Assembly (NCBI GenBank): GCA_036873755.1
Contig: JAVTVY010019046.1
Span: 1 to 64,000, forward strand
DNA length: 64,000 nucleotides
Reading direction: 5' to 3'
Source of the DNA: Hanleya hanleyi
Taxonomy: Eukaryota > Mollusca > Polyplacophora > Lepidopleurida > Hanleyidae
Every line of letters begins with the position of its first letter. Position 1 is the first letter of the stretch. The position numbers and the translations under genes are program-made. The notes under the pieces were generated by a model. That model had not been told where the DNA came from. It made no database searches and was given only the letters and a program-made list of their open reading frames with translations. This document shows, in pieces, positions 34,401 to 45,525 of the stretch.

Positions 34401-35845
34401 TCTTGAGTTGAGGAGGATGGTTGAAGTGGGAGGAACGTGTATGGGAGTTGATGTATGACTTGGGTTGAGGAGGATGGTTGAAGTATGGAGCGTGTGTATC
34501 GGAGTTGACGTACGTCTTGAGTTGAGGAGGATGGTTGAAGTGGGAGGAACGTGTATGGGAGTTGATGTATGTCTTGGGTTGAGGAGGATGGTTGAAGTAT
34601 GAAGCGTGTGTATCGGAGTTGACGTACGTCTTGAGTTGAGGAGGATGGTTGAAGTGGGAGGAACGTGTATGGGAGTTGATGTATGTCTTGGGTTGAGGAG
34701 GATGGTTGAAGTATGAAGCGTGTGTATCGGAGTTGACGTACGTCTTGAGTTGAAGAGGATGGTTGAAGTGGTAGGAACGTGTATGGGAGTTGATGTATGT
34801 CTTGGGTTGAGGAGGATGGTTGAAGTATGAAGCGTGTGTATCGGAGTTGACGTACGTCTTGAGTTGAGGAGGATGGTTGAAGTGGGAGGAACGTGTATGG
34901 GAGTTGATGTATGTCTTGGGGTGAGGTGGATGGTTGAAGTATGAAGCGTGTGTATCGGAGTTGACGTACGTCTTGAGTTGAGGAGGATGGTTGAAGTGGG
35001 AGGAACGTGTATGGGAGTTGATGTATGTCTTGGGTTGAGGAGGATGGTTGAAGTATGAAGCGTGTCTATCGGAGTTGACGTACGTCTTGAGTTGAGGAGG
35101 ATGGTTGAAGTGGGAGGAACGTGTATGAGAGTTGATGTATATCTTGGGTTGAGGAGGATGGTTGAAGTATGAAGCGTGTGTATCGGAGTTGACGTACGTC
35201 TTGAGTTGAGGATGATGGTTGAGGTGAGAAGGGCGTGTATGGGAGTTGACGTATGTCTTGGGTTGAGGAGGATGGTTGAAGTATGAAGCGTGTGTATCGG
35301 AGTTGACGTACGTCTTGAGTTGAGGAGGATGGTTGAAGTGGGAGGAACGTGTATGGGAGTTGATGTATGTCTTGGGTTGAGGAGGATGGTTGAAGTATGA
35401 AGCGTGTGTATCGGAGTTGACGTACGTCTTGAGTTGAGGAGGATGGTTGAAGTGGGAGGAACGTGTATGGGAGTTGATGTATGTCTTGGGTTGAGGAGGA
35501 TGGTTGAAGTATGAAGCGTGTGTATCGGAGTTGACGTACGTCTTGAGTTGAGGAGGATGGTTGAGGTGAGAAGGGCGTGTATGGGAGTTGACGTATGTCT
35601 TGAGTTGAAAAGGATGGTCAGGGTGGGATTGGTGTGTATGGTTGTTTATGTATGTCCTTGGTCTGAGGAGGATGGTTAGGGTGGGAAAGGCGTGTACGGG
35701 AGTTGACGTACGTCTTGAGTTGAGAAGGATGGTTAGGGTGGGATTGGTATGTATGGTTGTTTATGTATGTCCATGGGTTGAGGAGGATGTTTGGGGTGGG
35801 AAGTGCGTGTATAGGATTTTATGTATGTCCGTGGGTTGAGGAGGA
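31491..35845 (+). repeat. 4.3-kb duplicated block, copy 2
   Basis: Second copy of the preceding block. Differences are scattered single-base changes and small indels, concentrated around 33340-33430 and 34280-34340, where several odd one-base insertions and a scrambled unit occur. Confidence 0.9.
34215..35600 (+). repeat. 114-bp dimeric higher-order section, copy 2
   Basis: Same alternating unit types as 29900-31260, with a locally rearranged unit near 34285-34345. Confidence 0.88.
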
Positions 35846-36026
35846 TGGTTTAGGGTGGGAAGGGCCTGTATGGCAGTTGACGCATGTCCGTGGGTTGAGG
35901 AGGATGGTTGAAAGGGGAAAGGCGTGTATGAGAGTTTATGTATTTTCGTAGGATGAGGAGCGTGGTCGGGGTGGGAAGGGCGTGTATGGGAGTTTGTGTT
36001 ATCCGTGAGTTGAGACGATAATAAAT

Positions 36027-36265
36027 CAGCAACAGTAAATACAGGCGTTGTGTTGATTATTCAAGATACATAAGCTTCCCTAAATAGGATTCTAATACAG
36101 TATACTTCATCTCGGGTCTCCTCATAAGTAGCAATAGCTATAAGTATAGATCTTGTGAATCATTTCCTGGGCGTATAACCGATTATCAGGTCACTGTCGA
36201 TGATAAAATTAGTAGTCCGGATAAAGAAATCATCCTTTCTTCAGAATTGGAAAGCGCCTCAATGG
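36027..36265. repeat. Array-head spacer, copy 2
   Basis: Copy of 26853-27090, at the head of array II. It shares AAGCTTCCCTAAATAGGATT, TATACTTCATCTCGGGTCTC and the TTCTTCAGAATTGGAAAGC junction into the repeat. Confidence 0.88.
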
Positions 36266-38590
36266 GAGTTTATGTATTCCCGTGGGTTGAGGAGGATGGT
36301 TGGGGTGGGAAAGGCATGCATGGGAGTTTATGTATGTCCATGGGTTGAGGAGAATGGTTGGGGTTGGGAGGGCGTGTATGGAAGTTTATGTCCTTGAGTT
36401 GAGGAGGATGGTTGGGATGGGAAAGGCATGTATAGGAGTTTATATATGTCCATGGGATGAGGAGGATGGTTGGGGTTGGAAGGGCGTGTATGGGAATTTA
36501 TGTATGTCCATGGTTTGAGGAGGATGGTCGGGGTTGGAAGGGTGTGTATAGTAGTTTATGTATATGTATGGGTTGAGGAGGATGGTTGGGGTGGGATGGG
36601 CGTGTATGGGAGTGTATGTATGTCCATGGGTTTAGGAGGATGGTTGGGGTTGGAAGGGCGTGTATGGGAGTTTATGTATGTCCATGGTTTGAGGAGGATG
36701 GTTGGGGTTGGAAGGGCGTGTATGGGAGTGTATGTATGTCCATGGGTTGAGGAGGATGGTTGGGTTGGAAGGGCGTGTATGGGAGTGTATGTATGTCCAT
36801 GGGTTTAGGAGGATGGTTGGGTTGGAAGGGTGTGTATGGGAGTTTATGTATGTCCATGGTTTGAGGAGGATGGTTGGGGTTGGAAGGGCGTGTATGGGAG
36901 TGTATGTATGTCCATGGTTTAAGGAGGATGGTTGGGTTGGAAGGGCGTATATGGGAGTTTATGTATGTCCATGGTTTGAGGAGGATGGTTGGGGTTGGAA
37001 GGGCGTGTATGGGAGTGTATGTATGTCCATGGGTTGAGGAGGATGGTTGGCGTTGGAAGGGCGTGTATGGGAGTGTATGTATGTCCATGGGTTTAGGAGG
37101 ATTGTTGGGGTTGGAAGGGCGTGTATGGGAGTGTATGTATGTCCATGGGTTTAGGAGGATGGTTGGGTTGGAAGGGTGTGTATGGGAGTGTATGTATGTC
37201 CATGGGTTGAGGAGGATGGTTGGGTTGGAAGGGTGTGTATGGGAGTTTATGTATGTCCATGGGTTGAGGAGGATGGTTGGGGTTGGAAGGGCGTGTATGG
37301 GAGTGTATGTATGTCCATGGGTTTAGGAGGATGGTTGAGTTGGAAGGGTGTGTATGGGAGTTTATGTATGTCCATGGTTTGAGGAGGATGGTTGGGGTTG
37401 GAAGGGCGTGTATGGGAGTGTATGTATGTCCATGGTTTGAGGAGGATGGTTGGGTTGGAAGGGCGTGTATGGGAGTTTATGTATGTCCATGGTTTGAGGA
37501 GGATGGTTGGGTTGGAAGGGTGTGTATGGGAGTTTATGTATGTCCATGGTTTGAGGAGGATGGTTGGGGTTGGAAAGGCGTGTATGGGAGTTTATGTATG
37601 TCCATGGTTTGAGGAGGATGGTTGGGGTTGGAAGGGCGTGTATGGGAGTGTATGTATGTCCATGGGTTTAGGAGGATGGTTGGGGTTGGAAGGGTGTGTA
37701 TGGGAGTTTATGTATGTCCATGGTTTGAGGAGGATGGTTGGGGTTGGAAGGGGCGTGTATGGGAGTGTATGTATGTCCATGGGTTTAGGAGGATGGTTGG
37801 GTTGGAAGGGCGTGTTTGGGAGTTTATGTATGTCCATGGTTTGAGGAGGATGGTTGGGGTTGGAAGGGGGTGTATAGGAGTTTATGTATATGTATGGGTT
37901 GAGGAGGATGGTTGGGGTGGGATGGGCGTGTATGGGAGTGTATGTATGTCCGTGGTTTGAGGAGGATGGTTGGGGTGGGAAGGGCGTGTATGGGTGTTTA
38001 TGTATGGCCGTGGGTTGAGGAGGATGGTTGGGGTTGGAAGGGGGTGTATGGAAGTTTATGTATGTCCGTGGGTTGAGGAGGATGGTTAGGGTGGCAAGAG
38101 CGTGTATGGGAGTTTGAATATGTCCGGGGGTCGAGGAGGATGGTGGAGGTGGGAAGGGAGTGTATGGGAATTTATGTATGTCTTGGGTTGAGGAGGATGG
38201 TTGGAATACGAAGCGTTTCTATCGGAGTTGACGTACGTCTTGAGTTGAGGAGGATTGTTGAGGTGGGAGGAACGTGTATGGAAGTTGACGTACGTCTTGA
38301 GTTGCGAAGGATGGTTTGGGTGGGATTGGCGTGTATGGTTGTTTATGTATGTCCGTGGGTTGAGAAGGTTGGTTGGGATGGGAAGGGCGTGTATGGGAGT
38401 TCATGTATATCTCTAGGTTGAGGAGGATGGTTAGGGTGGGAAGAGCGTGTATGGCAGTTAAGGAGGACGGTTGAGGTGGGAAAGGCGTGTATGGGAGTTT
38501 ATGTATTTTCATATGTTGAGGATGGTGGTTGAGGTGGGAAGGGCGTGTATGGGAGTTTGTGTATGTCCGTGAGTTGAGACGATAAGAAAT
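36266..38590 (+). repeat. 57/58-bp minisatellite array II
   Basis: Same family as array I but with a distinct unit subtype (TATGTATGTCCATGGGTTTAG, GGTTGGAAGGGCGTGTATGG), giving 57- or 58-base periods depending on GGTTGGGTT or GGTTGGGGTT. Units homogenise locally, and the last few hundred bases are more diverged. Overlapping frames of up to 150 codons on both strands are repeat artefacts. Confidence 0.93.
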
Positions 38591-38784
38591 CAACAACAGT
38601 AAATACAGGCGTTCTATTGATTATTCAAGATACGTAAGCTTCCCTAAATAGAATTCTAATACAGTATACTTCCTTTCGTTTCTCCTCATAAGTCGCATTA
38701 GCTATAAATATAGATCTTGAGAATCATTTCCTAGGGGTGGAGCCGATTTTGAGGTCATCGTCGATGATAAAAATAGTGGTCCGG
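38591..38784. repeat. Array-head spacer, copy 3
   Basis: Third copy (AAGCTTCCCTAAATAGAATT, CGTCGATGATAAAAATAGTG). It leads into array III. Confidence 0.85.
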
Positions 38785-39540
38785 AGTTTATATATATATT
38801 TGTGGGTTGAGGAGGATGGTTGGGGTGGCAAGGGCGTATAGGAGGGTTTAAGTTTATCCGAGGGCTGAGAAGGATGGTTGGGTGAGAATGGCGTGTATGA
38901 GAGTTTATGTATTACCGTGGGTTGAGGAATACCGGTATGGTTGGGTAGGGAGGACGTATATCGGAGTTGACGTATGTCTACGGTTGAGGAGGATGATTGG
39001 AGTGGAAAAGGCGTGTATTGGAGTTGACGTATGTCTTGGGTTGAGGAGAATGTTTGGGGTGGGCGGGGGAGGGGGGGGGGCGAGTTCGGTTTAATGTCAC
39101 ACTCAAGGTTATTTCACTCATATAGTGACAGTCAGTTTAGAGGTGGAGGGAGCCGGAGTACCCGAAGAGAACCACCGCCTGTCGGCAAGTAATTGACAAA
39201 CTTGCACACATGCACCAGCGGGGCTCGAACCCGTGCTGGTTCAGCAGTATGGTAGTTTATGTATGTCCGTGGATTTAGGAGGATGGTTGGGGCGGGACGG
39301 ACGTGCATGGGAGTTTATATATGTCCGTGGGTTGAGGAGAAATGATTGGGGTGGGAAGGGCGTGTATGGGAGATTATGTATATGCTCGGGGGATGATCAA
39401 GTTGGTGGGAAGAGGGTGTATAGGAGTTTACGATGTTTTGGATTGATGAGATGGTTGGGTAAAGGGAATGGTTGGGGTGGGAAGGGCGTGTATGGGAGTT
39501 TATATATGTCCATGAGTTGAGGAGGATGTTGGGAAAGGGT
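38785..39540 (+). repeat. Degenerate minisatellite array III, interrupted by a SINE
   Basis: Diverged 57/58-base units flank the SINE fragment at 39086-39249. Unit divergence increases toward 39540, after which the repeat is lost. Confidence 0.8.
39086..39249 (-). mobile_element. tRNA-Leu-derived SINE, 5'-truncated, minus strand
   Basis: Reverse complement matches the SINE at 13692-13916 from just before the B box (GGGTTCGAGCCCCGCTGG) to the GTGTGACATTAAACC tail. The A-box half is missing. It is inserted in array III, next to a G-run at 39071-39080. Confidence 0.88.
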
Positions 39541-41728
39541 GGTACTTGTGGCATTAGAATTACCTACTGACTTGGCTGCATGCAATCTATTTGACAATGA
39601 ATAATGCCCGGGACAATTTCCATCGAATTTCAAAATGTGTTGAAATTAGTATAATCAATCCTAAATTTAAATTTTCCCGGATGAGCCCTCAGGATAATGT
39701 TGCACCTCCTTTGGAATGTTGTGAATCTGGATTTTTCAAATCGTTGTTCCCACAATTATGATACACAAAGTATTCATTGTTTATTGAATATAATCAGTCC
39801 CAAACCAGGACTAACACAATCATAACGTATACAATTTGAATTAAGAAAGGATCGAGAAATATTTTGATGAAAATATTGATGCGGGATAATTTCTTCAGTT
39901 TATGCAATCATCAAGAGTATATAAAAAGGTTGTCATGTTGCATTAATCTAAAAACGGTTGCCATTGTCAAGTTGCCAAGTTATATTGGAATTACTATTGG
40001 AATTTATTTAAACTTGTTTTCCATAACATGTTAAGTAATACAATTTGAAATGAAAGTTTGCGACGATCGGATCGGAAGGATATCTCTTATTTTCTAGAAA
40101 AATTTGTCCCACTCAAATTTTAGATTATATATCATTCTAACATGCTCCACCTTATATTCGTGTCCAGATCTGTCCAGTCCTCCAAACATACAGAGATTAC
40201 GATAACCTTCATTTATTTCTTGTGATCTATATTTCATTCACGTGTGAAGGACATGTGACGTCCCATTCTTGGGACACAGTGCTACTCGCTGAGCGGCGAT
40301 TGGTTCATTCCCCGCACAGTATAGGCTGATTTCACACAGCTGCATCTCGTGGACGGGCAGCACGCGCCAGAATGTCATGAAAAATACGAGATAAAGGGTG
40401 TTTAAAGAGAGTTGCGCGTCTTTCCTTTTCTTTTCGTGCTGAAATTATTTTTTGCCTTCACTAACGCGTTTCCCTAGATGTAAGCGCAATTTCCACTCAA
40501 CTAAACAATTGGCGAGTGATCCATTAACATCATATGAGTTATTTGTTTGAGCTGATCTGTCGTCACAGCTCTCGAGCTAGCATATCCAATTCAGTTTAAG
40601 CCAATGCTATAGGGCCGTGTGGATACTTCATAGTCTCCACATGAACAGCTGCAATAAAAGCGCGGCTGCGATACTAAGGCTACATCCGAGAACCCACCGT
40701 ATTCTCTGGTCTCGGGTCTGAATGTGAGGTACCGAGGGAAGTTATCCTGTGGAGTCATATCGTTGATTTTTATTCGCCAGACGTCATCAATTTTTCCCAC
40801 CTCTTTCATGTTGCTCCATTTCAAGATTTTCCATCACTAGTTAGTTTCCACAGAACCAAATATTCTGAAGAACGAAGATTGATGAGTGTAGGCCTAATAC
40901 CGTCCTCTGCGTTCGAACGTCATGCCGTCGTGGAATATCATTCTAAGAACTTTTAATTACCGCGAAAAATTCTGTATTCTCATGTATATGTTCGGACATG
41001 TGTTCATTTATAACACCGGTGTTCAAATTGGTGTAAAAAATTAGTTTTAAAATACGTATCATGGGTGATTTTTTGAAGAACGGTCACATTGTCAATTTCG
41101 ATAACATTGCAGAGTGATGTATTTCCACATATTTTGTTCTGTTTTTGTTTCGACAGTGTTATAGTTCAGACTGAATGGGCGGTTTGTTATATGACAGTAG
41201 CTGTGTTACTCACTGAAAGTTATATGTGAAATACCATGTATGCAAATTACAGAACGTGCCACCTGACAACAGTTGAGACTTTCGATACATCATATTCTGA
41301 CAAGCCTTCACTTGAGCTAAACAAAAAACATCAATATTTTAACAGTGAACAGTTGATGAAAAGACACACACCTGTTTCCAAAAATAGTGATAAATTGTAA
41401 CGCAAACTGTGGGCTACATTTGAGCGAAACTTTACTGAATGTGGGAGTAATAAACAAGTTACTTAATGTCTATACGAAGCGCAATGCGATGGCGAAAACT
41501 GCAGGGTTTTTTGTATCGTATTTCTTTACTATATTGTTCTCGACAGCTTTATTAAATATTAACTTAATGAAATGCTAATTTATTCCACGAAGGTTCACAG
41601 ATAAGGCATGCGAATGTTATAAAACTGTTTTTTTTTTGCTTTAATTTCATGCTCTTGGTGAATTTTTTTCTGGTAGTAACTTTAATTTTAGCAGAGATAT
41701 TCAAGTAATTAAAATACTAGTTGAATCT
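39541..41728. other. No recognised gene
   Basis: The only frame with suggestive composition is minus 40591-40824 (77 codons), which includes SQPRFYCSCSCGDYE. Its Cys spacing loosely recalls the end of an integrin-beta tail segment, but the match is too weak to call. The remainder is AT-rich with no repeat recognised. Confidence 0.3.
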
Positions 41729-41815
41729 TACGCTCATATACCCGCTCGTGTCACCACGTCTCTTACTCCAAATGACCGTAAGGGACGTAGTGAGGGAAAC
41801 TGGTATATGAGCGTA
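41729..41815. repeat. Hairpin
   Basis: TACGCTCATATACC at 41729 is inverted at 41802-41815. The inner CACCACGTC...CTTAC mirrors GTAAGGGACGTAGTG. Arms are about 35 bases and imperfect in the middle. Confidence 0.75.
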
Positions 41816-41970
41816 TATAGTGGAAACTTTGAACAGAGACAAACTTTAATAATATGCATTCCTTGTTTTATTGTATTTGCAAAACTAATCTATGTATATG
41901 AAAGTAAAGGCAAGATTTTATGTTTGTCGTTATTCTTTGTTCTAAATATCCAGTTTTTATCTACGAAGAT

Positions 41971-42170
41971 AAACGCAAATTATGTTACATTTAACATCTA
42001 TAGAGGGTTGGAGGAGGGAAATCATATAGAAGGTGTTATTTCACCACTTTCAAATGTTGGATGCATCAGCTTAAAATGTTGCATTTAACACTTAAATATG
42101 GTGAATACAACACTTTCTAAATGCTTTCCCTCCTCCAACCCTCTAGATGTTAAATCTAACATTTGCGTTT
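41971..42170. mobile_element. 200-bp MITE-like element
   Basis: Terminal inverted repeats of about 45 bases. AAACGCAAAT, then a TTACATTTAACATCTA-type stretch and AGAGGGTTGGAGGAGGGAAA on the left; the same in reverse on the right, ending ATTTGCGTTT. The interior repeats ATTTAACA words. No coding capacity. Confidence 0.82.
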
Positions 42171-44684
42171 TGAGATATGTGATATGGCGAGATCATCAAT
42201 TACTTTCTTGTAGATCCTGATACATTGACACAAATTTTAAACGGGTGATTATGGAAGCTCATTTCATCTCACTGTGAACCTCATTTGAATTGTTTTTTTT
42301 TATCAAAATTGATCCTAAGCATGTACCGAGAACATGTTTTTATCCACTGTTGATAATTTCTGCACAAATATTACACAGCAATCTGAATAACATTTAAATG
42401 AAATTTCAAATCTCTATGATTTGCTTATTTCAAGGTATTAAATATTTCCAAAGGGCGATAACGTCCCTGGTCCAACTAATAATTATTTCCAACGTGATGC
42501 CGACGAGACGAGGAAAAAATGCATGTGTACAATTACACATAGGGGAAATGGCTAACAGACGAGAAGTATTATCCTCTCACATTCAGAGCCTCTATCTATA
42601 TCAATCAAATGTCAAATCCATTGGGAGACTGTAGCTAGATCATTCCTGGCCACTACACTTTAATAATAGTTAATGTTGATATTACCGACCCTATAGCGTG
42701 ACCATATATTGGTAAATCAAAATGATACGAGCATGACAGGCCATCGACACGCTTTCAATCAAATTATTTAGGAGACAATATGCATAGACCTGGGAAATGT
42801 AGAAAATAATGTATTAATATAACACTATTATTCTCGGTCATTTCCTGTTTAACATGCAGACTGTTTTTTTTTTTAGAATATATACGTCTGTTTCATTAGA
42901 TGTGTGCGTGGATAACACCTCAATTAAACTGGTTTCAACTGAGAAAAACTAGTGACAACTTTCCGCTGCAAAGATGCAGACATAATAGAACAGATTAATA
43001 CAACGCGCATTACATAATGCAGATAATAAAACATGCAGAATAAAAAGATGAACAGTCAACCGGCATGGGTGTTTTTGAGAACATTTTGAGTTCCGCTAAA
43101 ACTGCGTACCCCGCTTTTCTTGACATTGCGCCTCATAGTGCAAATGAAAATATTAAGAGTTTCTCTGAATTTAAGAATTTGTCTAAATTTACTTGATTGT
43201 ATTCACATACATGTACTTTTCAAAAAATTGAGTTTCATTATTTCTTTAGATGCAAAAGACAACTTTTTTTTACAACACTCTGAAATTGTAATAATCGGAG
43301 ATTTTGGGCGAAAATAAAAAGATCCGTTATTACATCCTGGTATAGATAGACCTATGCATGTGAAAAATTATGCATATTTTCATTCCTCAACTTGAATAGC
43401 CAAATTAGGTATTGTCGTCCATCTCTTGATGGATACTGCCCCTGCAGGCTTACCCAATTTACACCACATATATACATCAGGTCAATATTACCGTGACCCG
43501 TTTTCAAGGTCAGCAGAGTAAAATTACGTAACAGTAATATATAAATACATGTATATATCTCAAAGAATTTGGACTTCCATGTATAGGCTGACCAAAATTA
43601 CACCACAAGTGCATCTGGTTAGTGAGTGGTTGGTTAATACTTCCAAGGTCGCTCATTAGGTTCAGACTAAGTTCACCTTGTATGATCGTTTTTCATGCAC
43701 AGGCTTCATGAATATATGGACATCAGATCTGATATTCAGTAGGCAACCTTTGCCCACAAAATAATCCACATCCATGATCTAAACATCTTTTCACCCTAAT
43801 TGACGCCACTAGCTTGGAGATTCTGCAGACATGGATGAAACAACAAGAGCCCTACGCCCGTACATCTGAAATTACACTGGTCCAAATATCTAGGTTGTTT
43901 AATGGCCTTGGTCCCATTGGTAGGCAGCAATCCGGAGAATGGTCTAAGATTTTGTGCTTATGAGAATGTATCATTTATCACATCTTATATTCAATGATAA
44001 ACTAAAGTGGGCTTAACACTTGGTAAGTAGGTGACCTTGAAACAAGAGCTCACATATCCCACACTGAAATCGACAATAGTCAAACACAAAGAAAATAGTA
44101 GTTTTCCTTTAAAAAGATTCCTTTCAGGTGAGAACATTTTTCAGGAAGGAAGAACAATGTGAAGAAAGTGGTGAAGAAAACCTTTGTTCTTGAGTTAATA
44201 AACAGATATAAAGTTCATAGAGGACCCCTCTCCCAGTTCAATTAGTAAATGCGGTTCAACTGAATGTAGCTGTTTCTTACATGTATCAAACAGGGGAGAC
44301 AACTCCAAAGGACAAATGCCATATACATGTAGGGGAGACAAACTCTGAATAGTCCAACCTAACAAATAGCCAGTTAAACTGGATTTAGATTTGGGAGACT
44401 GTGGCCTTGACCTTTGACCTATTGACATCAAAATAAATAAGGTTCCTATTTGCCACGCAAGGTATACCCAAAGTTTTTTTTACCTTGACCTACATTTTGA
44501 TATGTGACGCATCATGTCTCTGTGATGTATCTACTGACACACAAAAAATCTATTTTTAATGATTTCCTTATTTTGGGGTCAGTGACCTTTGACCGTGACC
44601 TAATTTTTGGTATACAACTCTTCCTTTCCCCTACTGAATTCACTCACAAAATATTAGCAATTTTCAATCGCCGGATACTGGTCA
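42171..44684. other. No gene seen; AGGTCA-type repeat near 44400-44610
   Basis: No supported coding region. Around 44400-44610 the sequence contains several TGACCT/AGGTCA words (GACCTTGACCTTTGACCTAT, GTGACCTTTGACCGTGACCT), a composition seen in dispersed repeats of marine invertebrates. It is not an obvious copy of repeat A. Confidence 0.4.
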
Positions 44685-44687
44685 CTT

Positions 44688-45525
44688 CGTCCCCAAACCA
44701 ACTCGTCCCCAGTCAACCCGTCCTCAGCTTGAGTCAACTCGTCCCCGTTGCTGGGCCGCGAAATCCGTATGGGAAGCGGCCCTTGAGCTACAATTTCAAT
44801 CAATATTCAATAAAAGGACATACCATGTATGTAAAGTTCATAAGAAAATGTTAAAGATGTAATCAGCCTCAAAATGGATGGATTTTGTAACCTCTCCCCT
44901 GTGCGTTTTTTTCAGCAGGGAAGATTACCAAAGCATCATATGTATTATATTTGACGATAGTGGGATCGTCATATACAACGAATGCAAGAATATCTTGTCA
45001 GAGAAATTTGTAACTCTGCCCGCTTCGACGGCTTTTCTGTCTCGCCATTGAGTGTGTGTTGTACGCGGAGAGGAAAATGACGTCACTGCGTGACGTATGA
45101 GTGACGTAGCGACGCTCACGAATTTGAATGCTGCACAGCTGCAGCCATGGGATAACGTCATGGCTCGTGCCCACGGTTCGGTGATGTCGCATAGCGTACG
45201 TTGGTAGAACGCACCATACGTGTATACGCTTGTTGACACGGCCGTGGAAAAATAAACGGCATGCCATGCTGTTTATTTTTAGAGATCAACTCCTTCTATT
45301 TTCTCGTGAATGGTGGAAACAAGTTTAGTTTTTTGTGGTCAAATGTGTTTCATTTTGTACCTGTTGTAACATATGTCACTTTCGCCGAGTTTGAGAGACA
45401 TCAATTTCAGCCCAGATTTGAGGCTGATTACATCTTTACTTTATCTGTAAAATTGATTTTTGTTTGGGGACGAGTTGACTCAAGGTTGGGGACGAGTTGA
45501 CTGAAGTTGGGGACGAGTTGTTCCC
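44688..45525. mobile_element. Foldback element with iterated CAACTCGTCCCC ends
   Basis: The left end (44688-44757) and right end (45465-45525, inverted) each hold three spaced copies of CAACTCGTCCCC or close variants, with AGCTTGAGTCAACTCGTCCC matching CCTTGAGTCAACTCGTCCCC. The interior has a CRE-dense section (AAATGACGTCACTGCGTGAC at about 45077) and a hairpin AAAAATAAAC / GTTTATTTTT at 45248-45280. No transposase frame. Confidence 0.65.

Larger units (their letters stand above)
27091..36026 (+). repeat. 58-bp G-rich minisatellite array I
   Basis: Units read TTTATGTATGTCCGTGGG, TTGAGGAGGATGGTTGGGG, TGGGAAGGGCGTGTATGGGAG and repeat every 57-58 bases. The plus strand is strongly G/T rich, and most units carry four G-runs of three or more. 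Because 58 is not divisible by three, a unit read through all three frames gives the peptide words MYVRGLRRMV, YVCPWVEEDGW and GVYGSLCMSVG. All three frames are open, which explains the many short forward frames. No protein is proposed. The array contains a dimeric section and a 4.3-kb internal duplication, listed separately. Confidence 0.96.

Noticed and set aside
36672..37837. Pro/His/Tyr-rich minus frames across array II
   Set aside because: Mirror translation of the G-rich minisatellite. No start context, splice sites or conserved domain.
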